Source: Actinomadura violacea
Lineage (GTDB): Bacteria; Actinomycetota; Actinomycetes; Streptosporangiales; Streptosporangiaceae
DNA: 64,000 bases
Direction of reading: 5' to 3'
Assembly (NCBI RefSeq): GCF_017573465.1
Contig: NZ_JAGEPF010000018.1
Location: 62,001-126,000 of the forward strand
The stretch's first letter is position 1. Each line of letters opens with the position of its first letter. The position numbers were made by a program, and so were the translations under genes. The notes below the pieces were generated by a model. The model saw nothing but the letters and a program-made list of their open reading frames with translations, ran no database searches and was not told the DNA's origin. Of the stretch, positions 48,931 through 56,747 are shown in pieces.

Positions 48931-49452
48931 GTGTTCGACCGGGTGATGTCTCAGGTGGAGCTGGCAGAGCTGCTGGGGGTGGGGGAGGAGCGGGTGTCGC
49001 GGACGCTGTCGAAGGCGCGTAAGGAGGGGCGTCCGCTGCCGGAGCGGGGCACGCATCCGCAGACGGGGCGGCCGGGGTGGGGTGTGGCGTCGTTCGTGTC
49101 CTGGTGGCGGGCGCAGGAAGGGCGGCGCGTGGAGCGGCCGGCGACGCCGTTGCGGCGGCCGGAGCTGCTGGAGTACGCGCGGCGCGGGTTCGATGTGCAG
49201 GACGTCGCCGAGGCGCGGGAGATGGACACGCGCAACGTGCGGCGCGCGGCCGAGCGGGAGGGGGTGGAGCTTGCGGACCGGTGGAAGCGGCGGCGGGAGC
49301 GGTGCCAAGCGATGGCGGCGCAGGGACTCGGTGCGGCTGAGATCGCCGCGAAGACCGGCATCCCGTACTCCACGGTGCGCAGGTATCTGCGGCAGTGGCG
49401 GGCCGGTAGCGCAGATGTGGCGGCCGGGGAGCCGCCCCGCTCGGTACCGTGA
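48931..49452 (+). CDS. HTH regulator, candidate phage repressor, 173 aa
   Basis: This 173-residue protein has two helix-turn-helix-like segments: MSQVELAELLGVGEERVSRT near residue 6 and AAQGLGAAEIAAKTGIPYST near residue 135, plus a middle NVRRAAEREGVE. It is one of the few plus-strand genes in a minus-strand operon field, as expected of a regulator. The GTG start has GGGGGAGG 4 nt upstream. It could recognise the shared GTTAACCGACC site, but that is inference. Confidence 0.7.
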   Translation: MFDRVMSQVELAELLGVGEERVSRTLSKARKEGRPLPERGTHPQTGRPGWGVASFVSWWRAQEGRRVERPATPLRRPELLEYARRGFDVQDVAEAREMDTRNVRRAAEREGVELADRWKRRRERCQAMAAQGLGAAEIAAKTGIPYSTVRRYLRQWRAGSADVAAGEPPRSVP

Positions 49453-49495
49453 ACAGGCAAGGTCCCCGATGCGACTCGGGGATTATGCGCGGATG

Positions 49496-49531
49496 CCGAC
49501 GGCCGCCGGGGATCTGCCCGGCGGCCGTCGG
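49496..49531. terminator. Bidirectional terminator
   Basis: A 15-bp perfect stem ccgacggccgccggg / cccggcggccgtcgg with a 6-nt loop, between the convergent ends of the 48931 and 49544 genes. Confidence 0.8.
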
Positions 49532-49543
49532 TGTGCCCGGGGG

Positions 49544-50131
49544 TCACTTCTCCCAGTAGGTGCCGTCCTGGATGCTGTACCAGCGGTGCAGGTCGGTGTC
49601 GCCGTGGCCGTTGTCGACGATCTCCACGTCCTTGGACCAGCCGCCGTCGGTGCGGCGCGTCACCGGCATCACGGTGCACACGTTGCCGCCCGCCAGCTCG
49701 GCCTTGGCGGGCGCCATGACGTACCCGACGTAGTAGCCCTTCTTGGCGTCGTTGCGGCGCGCGACGCCCTTGCGCTCCGCCTTGGAGGGGTTGAACCATC
49801 CGGTGAACCGGCCCCGGCCGGTGTCGTCGGGCAGGAGCCCGAACACGTCGTCGGTGTCGTAGCCGCGGTTGACGGTGATGAGCTTGGCGGGCACCAGCCG
49901 GCCGTCGGTGTCGAACAGCGCGGGGAACATCGCCTTGCCGCCGTTCTCGGCGAGGTCGGCCTTCAGCAGGTCCAGGCCCGCCATGCGGCCGTGCGCCCAC
50001 TGGGTGAGGGCGCCGTCCATGCCGGACCGCTCGAACGACTCCTCGGCGGCGCTGTGGTGGGCGGCGGCGCGGTCGCGCAGCTCCTGCGGGGTGGTGGCGG
50101 GTGCGGTGGCGGCGGTGGCGGCGTTCTGCAT
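49544..50131 (-). CDS. Unknown protein, 195 aa
   Basis: This 195-residue protein has an Ala-rich helical N-terminus and a folded C-terminal half: KLITVNRGYDTDDVFGLLPD, GRFTGWFNPSKAERKG, GYYVGYVMAPAKAELAG, and ends DLHRWYSIQDGTYWEK. No domain is recognised. First gene after promoter copy 8, with AAGGAG before its ATG. Confidence 0.68.
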   Translation of the reverse strand: MQNAATAATAPATTPQELRDRAAAHHSAAEESFERSGMDGALTQWAHGRMAGLDLLKADLAENGGKAMFPALFDTDGRLVPAKLITVNRGYDTDDVFGLLPDDTGRGRFTGWFNPSKAERKGVARRNDAKKGYYVGYVMAPAKAELAGGNVCTVMPVTRRTDGGWSKDVEIVDNGHGDTDLHRWYSIQDGTYWEK

Positions 50132-50152
50132 CTGGTGCTCCTTGACCTGGGT

Positions 50153-50211
50153 CCCGGCTGCTCTACCGGGGCACACCGCCAATGTATGGTCGGTTAACGC
50201 CCATCGCAAGG
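50153..50211 (-). promoter_or_regulatory. Shared phage promoter copy 8 with 5'-terminal hairpin
   Basis: Promoter 50180-50211: -35 TTGCGA, spacer with CGTTAACCGACC, -10 TACATT. Hairpin cccgg/ccggg with an 8-nt loop at 50153-50170, then AAGGAG. Confidence 0.83.
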
Positions 50212-50235
50212 CGAAACGATCAATATTTCTGCTGG

Positions 50236-51390
50236 TCAGGACGCTGCGGCGCCGTCGCCGCGGACGTACGCGCGGAACGCGGCCGAGTCGAGCCTGAGGT
50301 GCCGCACCTCCCCGTGCGGCACGTCGCCCAGGTGCACTTCCCGCCTCCGGTCCACGGGCTCCTGCGCCCAGTACGCGGCCTGGAAGCGGTCGAGTAGCCC
50401 CGCCACCACGTCGACGTCGGCGTCCGCGGGCAGCATCGTGCTGAGCGTCCGCGCGATGCGCCACCCGGGCGTCGGCATGTTCGGGCCGTGCTCGACGCCG
50501 GCGACGTCGAACAGCGCCGCGGTGGTGCCGCGCGCCGCGTACTGCGCGACGACCGCCTCCCACTGCGCGGCCGTGGTCTGGGTGGCGGCGTGAAGGACCT
50601 GCTCGTACCACTGCCGGGCGAACACCGGGCAGTTCGCCTCGGACACGGCGCCGGAGCCGTGCGTGCACGGGCCCGCCGAGCGGCCGCGCCGCGACCCGGC
50701 CGCCGAGTCGCCCGACACCACGCCGGGTGCGATGAGCTTGAGGCCGAGCTTCTTCACCCCGAAGCCGTGCAGGCGGATGTTGCCGCCGAAGTGGTGGTGC
50801 AGCGCGGCGAACCGGTCGACGATCTTCACGGTGGACTGGAGACGGCAGACGGAGCCGACGCCGACGAGGGGTTCCTTGGTGAGGTCGATGCCGTGCTTCT
50901 CGTACATGTCGGCGCAGCGGAGCTGCGCGTCGATGCTGTTGCCCTGGATGACGGGGAAGATGGGCAGGTCGGGGTCGAGCCACCGCAGTTCGAGCGTGGA
51001 CGTCACCGAGCGCGCCAGATGCTCGATCTCGGTGAGGCCGGTGGCGGCGCGGATGTGCGGCTCGGTCATGTAGTCCATGGGGGCGGCGCCGACCACGTGG
51101 CCAATCTCTTGCACGTAGCGGCGGACCTCGGCGATGTACTGGCGGGGCGTGATGGACCAGGTGGTGTAGCCGTCCTGGTCCTCGTCGGGGTCGAGTTCGG
51201 AGAAGCCGCCGGAGTCGATGAGGACGGGCGCCTGCGCGCGGGGCAGCGTCTTGCGGTGCGCCAGCCGTACCCGCGACATGCACAGCGGTATCGGTTGCTG
51301 GGGCGGGCCGCCCGGGTGGGCGGGGGCGAGCAGGGGCGAGTTGGGGCCCGCCCAGTGCGGCATGGACGCGCCGAGGAAGTACAGCTCCAC
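50236..51390 (-). CDS. TGT/DpdA-like transglycosylase, divergent
   Basis: This 384-residue protein looks like the tRNA-guanine-transglycosylase/DpdA barrel. The catalytic-type Asp is in PVLIDSGGFSEL near residue 58, AAPMDYMTEP near 102, PVIQGNSIDAQL near 145, VGVGSVCRLQST near 176 and RLHGFGVKKLGLKL near 205. Enzymes of this family swap guanine for a 7-deazaguanine base in tRNA or DNA. It differs clearly from the two DpdA-like proteins at 54020 and 56740 and may use a different base or recognise another sequence. The leader carries the shared hairpin (51415-51434). Confidence 0.75.
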   Translation of the reverse strand: MELYFLGASMPHWAGPNSPLLAPAHPGGPPQQPIPLCMSRVRLAHRKTLPRAQAPVLIDSGGFSELDPDEDQDGYTTWSITPRQYIAEVRRYVQEIGHVVGAAPMDYMTEPHIRAATGLTEIEHLARSVTSTLELRWLDPDLPIFPVIQGNSIDAQLRCADMYEKHGIDLTKEPLVGVGSVCRLQSTVKIVDRFAALHHHFGGNIRLHGFGVKKLGLKLIAPGVVSGDSAAGSRRGRSAGPCTHGSGAVSEANCPVFARQWYEQVLHAATQTTAAQWEAVVAQYAARGTTAALFDVAGVEHGPNMPTPGWRIARTLSTMLPADADVDVVAGLLDRFQAAYWAQEPVDRRREVHLGDVPHGEVRHLRLDSAAFRAYVRGDGAAAS

Positions 51391-51414
51391 GGGGTGTGGC
51401 TCCTTGAAGTGGGC

Positions 51415-51434
51415 GCCCGGGTGCTCAACCGGGC
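51415..51434 (-). promoter_or_regulatory. Leader hairpin copy before TGT-like gene
   Basis: gcccgg / ccgggc stem with loop text TTGAGCAC, then AAGGAG and ATG. No promoter copy is adjacent, so it is intercistronic. Confidence 0.7.
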
Positions 51435-51514
51435 ACAGACCCGCTGGCGGGTCGGTGTGGGGTGTACGACACCGCCCCGCGCCGGTAGGGGCGCGGGGCG
51501 GTGGTGAGGGGCCG

Positions 51515-51967
51515 CTAGACGCTGGCGCGGGCGGCGTGCATGGCGGCGGCGGCAGCGGCGTGGCCGGTTGCGTGCGTGGGCGTGGCCATGAACTGCTGGA
51601 CGATGTCGTCGTCTCCGCCGGGCTCGGGGCGCCACGGCTCGGGTGCGGGTGCCCGCCAGTCGACCCAGCCGGCCGCGGGCTCGGGCACGCCGACGGCGGC
51701 CGGGTTGATGAGCCAGTGGCCCAGGCAGTCGATGACGACCAGGCGGGCGAGCACGAAGTGCTTCTCCCAGAACACCAGCCGGCTGCTCTCGCCCACGGGC
51801 ACCATGCGCTCGCAGGTGGGGCAGGTGTCGCAGAACCACTTCCTGACGACGGTGTGGTCGTGGCTCAGCAGCGCGTGCTGCACGGCTTCGAGGTAGGCGA
51901 CGTCTGCGGCGCTCACGGGCCGGGAGACGGGCGGCAGGGCGATGGGCAGGACTGCGTGATCAGGCAC
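51515..51967 (-). CDS. Cys-motif protein, 150 aa
   Basis: This 150-residue protein has a WFCDTCPTCERM zinc-ribbon-like motif near residue 44, followed by VFWEKHFVLARLVVIDCLGH and an Ala/His-rich end. The GTG start has AAGGAG about 10 nt upstream; promoter copies 9 and 10 lie ahead. Function unknown. Confidence 0.68.
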   Translation of the reverse strand: MPDHAVLPIALPPVSRPVSAADVAYLEAVQHALLSHDHTVVRKWFCDTCPTCERMVPVGESSRLVFWEKHFVLARLVVIDCLGHWLINPAAVGVPEPAAGWVDWRAPAPEPWRPEPGGDDDIVQQFMATPTHATGHAAAAAAMHAARASV

Positions 51968-51988
51968 GACGTGTGCTCCTTGCGGTGA

Positions 51989-52046
51989 ATCCCTGGGTGC
52001 TCGTCCGGGGATCTCATTGTGGGTCCGGTTGCCGGGCGCGGCAACC
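51989..52046 (-). promoter_or_regulatory. Shared phage promoter copy 9 with 5'-terminal hairpin
   Basis: Promoter 52015-52046: -35 TTGCCG, spacer with GGCAACCGGACC, -10 CACAAT. Hairpin ccctgg/ccgggg-type at 51989-52012. Confidence 0.72.
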
Positions 52047-52083
52047 GTGTCGCGGTAGGTGAGGCGCACACCGACCACACATG

Positions 52084-52115
52084 CATTGTGTGGTCGGTTA
52101 ACGTCCGATGCAAGG
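52084..52115 (-). promoter_or_regulatory. Shared phage promoter, copy 10
   Basis: -35 TTGCAT, spacer with CGTTAACCGACC, -10 CACAAT. In tandem with copy 9, both ahead of the 51967 gene. Confidence 0.82.
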
Positions 52116-52126
52116 AGGCGGCGCCG

Positions 52127-52789
52127 TCATCCGGGCTGGTTGGCCAGCGTCAGGAACTCGTTGCGCAGCGCCGCGGACTCGCGGAACTGGCCGCGCATGT
52201 GGGAGGTGACCATGGCGGCGCCGTCGGCGCGGGCGCCGCGCAGCGTCATGCACGAGTGCTGGGAGCGGATGACGCAGGCGGCGCCGTCGGTGTCCAGGCT
52301 GCGGGTGATGGCCTGCACGATCTGGTCGCCGAGCCGCTCCTGCATCTGCGGGCGGGCGGCGTACTCGCGGGCGACGCGCGCGAGCTTGGACAGCCCGACG
52401 ACGGGGGCGCCCGGCCGGGGCAGGTACCCGACGGCCATGGTGCCGGTGAACGCGAGCGCGTGATGCTCGCACACGCTGGTGAAGCGGATGCCGGGGACGA
52501 TGATGATGCCGGGGTCGGCCGACGGCGCCGGGAAGGTGCGGGCGAAGTGCCGGTCGGGGTCGACGCGCAGGCCGGCCGTCAGCTCCAGCATGGCCCGGAC
52601 GAACCTGTCCGGGGTGGCGGTGGTGCCCTCCTGGTCGCACGGCATGCCGAGCGCGGCGAACATGGCGCGGGCGTGCCGGATGGCGTCGCCGAGCTGGACA
52701 CCGCAGTCGCCGTTGTCGGGGTCGCCGTCCTGGCCGGGTCGCAGGAACGGCGTCCAGTCGCCCTTCATCACGTCGGCGATGTCGGCCAT
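52127..52789 (-). CDS. folE: GTP cyclohydrolase I (FolE)
   Basis: This 220-residue enzyme converts GTP to 7,8-dihydroneopterin triphosphate, the first step to preQ0. The T-fold core includes the Zn-binding CEHHALAFTGTMAVGYLP near residue 110, VVGLSKLARVAREYAARPQM, and SQHSCMTLRG near 178. Its ATG overlaps the queE stop (TGATG). As part of a que/dpd operon it likely supplies deazaguanine synthesis rather than folate. Confidence 0.93.
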   Translation of the reverse strand: MADIADVMKGDWTPFLRPGQDGDPDNGDCGVQLGDAIRHARAMFAALGMPCDQEGTTATPDRFVRAMLELTAGLRVDPDRHFARTFPAPSADPGIIIVPGIRFTSVCEHHALAFTGTMAVGYLPRPGAPVVGLSKLARVAREYAARPQMQERLGDQIVQAITRSLDTDGAACVIRSQHSCMTLRGARADGAAMVTSHMRGQFRESAALRNEFLTLANQPG

Positions 52790-53514
52790 CAGCGTCTCCG
52801 TTCGTCGGACCAGATGAGGGTGTGCAGGCGGGTGGTGAGCCGGAACCGGTGCGCCACGACGCGGTCGGCGATCGCCCGGGACGCCTCCAGCACCGTCGCC
52901 GGCGACGTGCCCTCCGGCATGATCCACACCCGGTCGCGGGGCAGGCGGTGCGCGGCCACGATCGCCGCGGCCTCGTCCACGTCGCCGGGGGTGGCGGCGA
53001 CGAACTTGAACACCGCCTTGTTCGTTGCGGCGAGCGCGGCCAGCGCGGCGGGCACCACCCGCCGGGCGGTCGGCTCCCCGGAGTTGGCGAGCTTGGGCGA
53101 GCAGTTGAACTGCGCGACGCGGTGCGAGGTTAGCGACGACGGCACGATGGTGCCGTTGGTCTCCACCTCGATGCGGCGGCCGTGGTAGCTCAGCGCGTTC
53201 AGCAGCCGGTCCCAGCCGGGCTGCCCCTGGTGCAGCAGCGGTTCCCCGCCGGTGATGACGATGAGCGGGGTGTCGTGCGCCAGGACGTCGGCGACCACGT
53301 CGGCGACCGGTGTGCGGCGCAGCTCGGCGCGAAGGTCGTGGCGGCGGCCGTCCCAGGTGTAAGGGGTGTCGCAGAAGACGCAGCCGAGGTTGCAGCCGCC
53401 GGTGCGGACGAACGAGGCGGGCGTCCCCGCGGACGGCCCCTCACCCTGGAAGGTTGGCCCGAACCACTCCGCCAAGACGAGGGTCTCCCCCGTCGCCACG
53501 GCGGGCGCGGTCAC
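52789..53514 (-). CDS. queE: 7-carboxy-7-deazaguanine synthase (QueE)
   Basis: This 241-residue radical-SAM enzyme makes 7-carboxy-7-deazaguanine from 6-carboxytetrahydropterin. WFGPTFQGEGPSAGTPASFV near residue 16 is the substrate/cluster lead-in; the cluster Cys triad is in GGCNLGCVFCDTPYTW, and VITGGEPLLH follows. The GTG start overlaps the queD stop (GTGA). Confidence 0.93.
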   Translation of the reverse strand: MTAPAVATGETLVLAEWFGPTFQGEGPSAGTPASFVRTGGCNLGCVFCDTPYTWDGRRHDLRAELRRTPVADVVADVLAHDTPLIVITGGEPLLHQGQPGWDRLLNALSYHGRRIEVETNGTIVPSSLTSHRVAQFNCSPKLANSGEPTARRVVPAALAALAATNKAVFKFVAATPGDVDEAAAIVAAHRLPRDRVWIMPEGTSPATVLEASRAIADRVVAHRFRLTTRLHTLIWSDERRR

Positions 53515-54023
53515 CGCGCCTCCCAGACGGCGGCGTTCACGGCGGTCTCGGTGACGTGCACGCGGGTCACCTCGGTGCGGGCCGCGATGGTGGTGTCCAT
53601 CGGGTCGTCCCACATCGACGACAGCCACCCGTACGCCTGCGCGGCCAGCAGCGCCGCGACCGCCTCCACCGTCGGCCACTGCGCGCCGCCCCAGTCGCCG
53701 CCCTCCCACTCGGCGCCGAACACGAACACCTTGCATCCGTCTTCGCGCAGCGGCCCGACCAGCGGGTCCCTCAGGCCGAGCATCGTGCCGTGGTCGAGCC
53801 GGTCATCGATCCATTCGCGCATCAGCTTCTTGAACCGCCCGAACTCCACGACGGTGCCCGCGCTGGACGCGCCGAGCTGGTTGCGGCCCGTCAGGCTCGG
53901 CGCCGACACCGTCACCTGGGCGCGCCAGGAATGGCCGTGCAGGCTCTGGCACTTCCCTTCCAGATGCGGGAGCCGGTGAGCCGTCTCGAAGTTGTGCTCG
54001 ACGGTGATGGAGTGGGTGGTCAT
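53511..54023 (-). CDS. queD: 6-carboxytetrahydropterin synthase (QueD)
   Basis: This 170-residue T-fold enzyme has Zn-binding His residues in FETAHRLPHLEGKCQSLHGH near residue 12-31, which also holds the catalytic Cys, a conserved DHGTML and PTVEAVAALL. Its ATG overlaps the stop of the DpdA-like gene (ATGA). A GACGCTAAC/TACGGT element inside the end of that gene (54031-54058) could give an internal leaderless transcript. Confidence 0.93.
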   Translation of the reverse strand: MTTHSITVEHNFETAHRLPHLEGKCQSLHGHSWRAQVTVSAPSLTGRNQLGASSAGTVVEFGRFKKLMREWIDDRLDHGTMLGLRDPLVGPLREDGCKVFVFGAEWEGGDWGGAQWPTVEAVAALLAAQAYGWLSSMWDDPMDTTIAARTEVTRVHVTETAVNAAVWEAR

Positions 54024-54979
54024 GGGCGGGACCGTAGGGCCGCGCGGGGGTTAGCGTCTCCGGCTGCGTTCCCGGCGGCGTCGTCGGCCGCCTTCACCGC
54101 CTGGATGGCGCCGTTCAGCTCCCGGTTGTTGACCACGCCGAGGAAGTAGGCGGGGCCGGGCGTGCGCCACCCGGGCGGCGGCGGGACGCGGTGCCGCCCG
54201 CTCAGCCATTCCTCGAACCGCAGGATGCCGGTCGCGGAGATCCGCAGCGCCATGTAGTAGTCGCGGACGTAGTCCTCGCGGGGCCGGTCGCCCAGCAGGC
54301 AGAACCCCTTGCGGGCCACGTCGGCGGCCACGCCGGAGTGCGCGCGGATCAGCTCGCGGTGCCGGTGCGCCTTGCCGTGGTCGCCGAACGGGATGGTGAC
54401 GAACCGGGCCCGGCGGCCGTCCCACATCTGCAGGTTGCCGTACCGGATGCCGGCCTTCCAGGTGGTGGAGTCCACCGAGTAGAACGGGAGCCGGGCCAGC
54501 ACGTCGGGGGTGGTCATCCCGAACCCGTGCAGGCCGGCGTCGTTGTCGCGGGCGATGCGGTGGCATTTGATCAGCCACTGCATGAGGAGCCGCTGATTGT
54601 TGGTGGCGGCCGAGGCCATGCCGCCGACGCCGACGTAGCCGTAGGCGGCGCACAGCCGCTCCAGCTCGGCCCACGGGGAGCCGGTGTGGAAGACCGGCAG
54701 CACCTTGCAGCCCGCGGCCTCCAGCTTCTCGCAGTTGCGGGCCGAGGCGGCGTGGTCGCCGATGACGTCAAGGTTGGCGGCAGTGGTGATGAGGGTGCGC
54801 CATTCGTGCAGCCAGGAGGCGTAGTCGGCCAGGCGGACGGTGGCGCCCACCGACTCGGCGGAGTAGGCGCCCGAGTCCACGAACAGCTCCACCGGCCCGT
54901 CGTAGTCGGCCAGCGCCGACAGGTCGATGTGGGAGGCGTAGTAGAAGGACACCAGCACCCGCAGGATCGGGCGCGTCAC
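54020..54979 (-). CDS. DpdA-like DNA deazaguanine transglycosylase
   Basis: This 319-residue TGT-fold enzyme is close to the protein at 56740. Catalytic-type Asp in LFVDSGAYSAES near residue 34, LDVIGDHAASARN, PVFHTGSPWAEL near 98, VGVGGMA, HGFGMTTPDVLARLPFYSVD near 150 (second Asp). DpdA proteins replace guanine in DNA by preQ0 or derivatives and thereby block restriction enzymes. The GTG start overlaps the methyltransferase stop. Confidence 0.82.
   Translation of the reverse strand: MTRPILRVLVSFYYASHIDLSALADYDGPVELFVDSGAYSAESVGATVRLADYASWLHEWRTLITTAANLDVIGDHAASARNCEKLEAAGCKVLPVFHTGSPWAELERLCAAYGYVGVGGMASAATNNQRLLMQWLIKCHRIARDNDAGLHGFGMTTPDVLARLPFYSVDSTTWKAGIRYGNLQMWDGRRARFVTIPFGDHGKAHRHRELIRAHSGVAADVARKGFCLLGDRPREDYVRDYYMALRISATGILRFEEWLSGRHRVPPPPGWRTPGPAYFLGVVNNRELNGAIQAVKAADDAAGNAAGDANPRAALRSRP
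54031..54058 (-). promoter_or_regulatory. Possible internal second-class promoter before queD
   Basis: GACGCTAAC, 16-bp spacer, -10 TACGGT, then 7 nt to the queD ATG. It lies within the coding end of the DpdA-like gene, so chance similarity is possible. Confidence 0.4.
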
Positions 54980-55566
54980 GATCGGGCCCGATCTGCGTGG
55001 ATGCGGGCGTAGTTGACGATGCCGCCCGGGTGCAGCCCCCGGATGATGACGAATTCGCCGCAGTCGGGGTACTCGGTGGGCATCAGGGAGAAGAACTGCA
55101 CGGGCAGCCCGTCCAGCAGCCGCGCGAACCCGGCGGTGTCCATCTCGGCCAGGTGGTAGGGGTTGTCGGCGCCCTTCCAGATCGGGATGCCGCCCGGCAG
55201 CCACGTCGGGCCCGACGCGTTGACCGACGACAGCAGCACGACGCGGGAGGCGACGCGCACCAGCTCGGCGACGGCGGCCAGCGGCGTCGCGACGTGCTCG
55301 ACGGTCTCAAAGCACGTCACGAAGTCGAACGCGCCGTCGGCGAACGGCAGGTCGGTGACCGAGGCGGTGTAGTCGCAGCCGCAGGCGGGGTCGGCGTCGA
55401 CGTCGGTGACGTCGCCGTACAGCAGGTGCTTGCCGAGCCGCTCGGTGCCGCCGCCGACGTCGAGGATGCGGCCCCGCCCCGACAGGGTGGCGCACGCCCA
55501 GTGGTAGGCGGCGCCGAACACGTCCCGGATCACCTCGGGGGCGCCGGGGTCGACCCGCTCGATCAT
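54976..55566 (-). CDS. SAM-dependent methyltransferase in deazaguanine operon
   Basis: This 196-residue class I methyltransferase has motif I RILDVGGGTERLG near residue 34, acidic strand DVTDVDAD, CDYTASVTDLPFADGAFDFV, and the motif TCFETVEHVATPL. It is coupled to the QueC-type gene (ATGA) and the DpdA-like gene (GTGA). It might methylate the deazaguanine base, its nucleotide or the protein machinery; methylated phage deazaguanines are known, but this assignment is inference from the operon. Confidence 0.78.
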   Translation of the reverse strand: MIERVDPGAPEVIRDVFGAAYHWACATLSGRGRILDVGGGTERLGKHLLYGDVTDVDADPACGCDYTASVTDLPFADGAFDFVTCFETVEHVATPLAAVAELVRVASRVVLLSSVNASGPTWLPGGIPIWKGADNPYHLAEMDTAGFARLLDGLPVQFFSLMPTEYPDCGEFVIIRGLHPGGIVNYARIHADRARS

Positions 55567-56747
55567 GCGTGCTCCAGGATGTCGGGGCCGTAGCCGAGCG
55601 CGGTGAGCGCCTCGTCGGTGCCGGTGGCGCGGCCGGTACGCAGGCCGCCGGAGGCGCGCGCGGTCTTCTTGCTCCAGTACTTGGCGGCCGGGACCGACAG
55701 GTCGATGCCGCCGGGGAACGTCGCCTCGCACTCGGCACGGTGGCCGGCGACGGTGAACGCGAGCAGGCGTTGCATGCACGCCCAGCAGCGGCCGCAGTGC
55801 TCGGGGCGGCCGGTGAAGCAGGTGTAGGTGGACAGCGCCTCGTCGAGCCGGTCGCGGGCGGCCCACCAGCGGACCAGGTCCGGTTTGGTGAGCCCGCCCA
55901 GCGGCGACACCAGCCGCAGGTCGTGCCCGGCGGCGGTGAGCAGGTGCTGCGCGGTGGCCAGGAACCGGACGGACTTGTCGCCGCCGACGAGCTTGGTCTC
56001 CTCGGCGTGGTTGCCGAACCACAGCTCGCCCCACCAGTCGTGGTCGCGGGCCCATCCCGCGACGGTCCACAGCATGATCATGTTGCGGCCCACCTGGATG
56101 TGCTGGAACTGCTTGAACGCCACGGGCGGGCCGGACAGGACCCGCAGCTGCCCGCCGGTGAGCCGGCGGGCCCGCTCGATCTCCACGCCGGTGTAAGGGG
56201 CGTGGTTGTCGACGTAGACGGGCACGGCGGGCAGGTCGGCCTCGCACGCCATCGCCCACAGCGTGGAGGAGTCCAGGCCGCCCGACATCGGTACCACCAC
56301 CCGCAGCGCCTCGTCGAAGTCGGCGCCCGACCAGTCGGGGTTCTCCGCGCAGTCGGCCATGGCGCGGCGGAAGGAGGTCTTGCGGGTCTCCCCCGCCCAG
56401 GTGGCGGCCAGCGGCGCGGTGGCGGCGCGCATCCACGCGTACTCCTCCATCGCGGCCGGGGGCAGCATCAGCCCCTTGTCGTCGATGTAGACGTCGACCG
56501 GCGGCTTGGCCGACAACGCGATCTGGCTGCAGGGGACGTTGTGCTCCTGCAGCCAGCTCTCGACCGTGAGGTGGTCGACGAGCGGGCGGGCGGAGTTCAC
56601 CACCACCCACCAGCCGGTTTCGTGCAGGCGGCGGGCCAGCCGCACCATGGGCCAGCGGGGCCTGCCGGGCGTCTGCTGGCGGGTGTCTTCGCACAGGGTG
56701 CCGTCGAAGTCGAACGCCACCGACGGCGCGGCGTAGTGGTTACCCAC
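55563..56747 (-). CDS. queC: HAD phosphatase domain fused to preQ0 synthase (QueC)
   Basis: 394 residues. Residues 1-120 form a HAD-like domain: VAFDFDGTLCED (DxDGT nucleophile motif) near residue 9, VVNSARP and VDVYIDDKG. Residues 150-394 are QueC: the ATP-binding loop VVPMSGGLDSST near 155 and a Cys cluster CFTGRPEHCGRCWACMQR near 322 for zinc. QueC converts carboxydeazaguanine to preQ0. Standalone QueC is about 220-240 residues, so the HAD domain is an added module. The GTG start lies within the end of the upstream DpdA-like gene. Confidence 0.85.
   Translation of the reverse strand: MGNHYAAPSVAFDFDGTLCEDTRQQTPGRPRWPMVRLARRLHETGWWVVVNSARPLVDHLTVESWLQEHNVPCSQIALSAKPPVDVYIDDKGLMLPPAAMEEYAWMRAATAPLAATWAGETRKTSFRRAMADCAENPDWSGADFDEALRVVVPMSGGLDSSTLWAMACEADLPAVPVYVDNHAPYTGVEIERARRLTGGQLRVLSGPPVAFKQFQHIQVGRNMIMLWTVAGWARDHDWWGELWFGNHAEETKLVGGDKSVRFLATAQHLLTAAGHDLRLVSPLGGLTKPDLVRWWAARDRLDEALSTYTCFTGRPEHCGRCWACMQRLLAFTVAGHRAECEATFPGGIDLSVPAAKYWSKKTARASGGLRTGRATGTDEALTALGYGPDILEHA

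Noticed and set aside
48951..50000. 349-codon minus-strand frame across the regulator
   Set aside because: Shadow of the plus-strand HTH protein and of the 49544 gene.
52127..52789. FolE as a folate-pathway gene
   Set aside because: No folB, folP or folK nearby; it is coupled to queE and queD.
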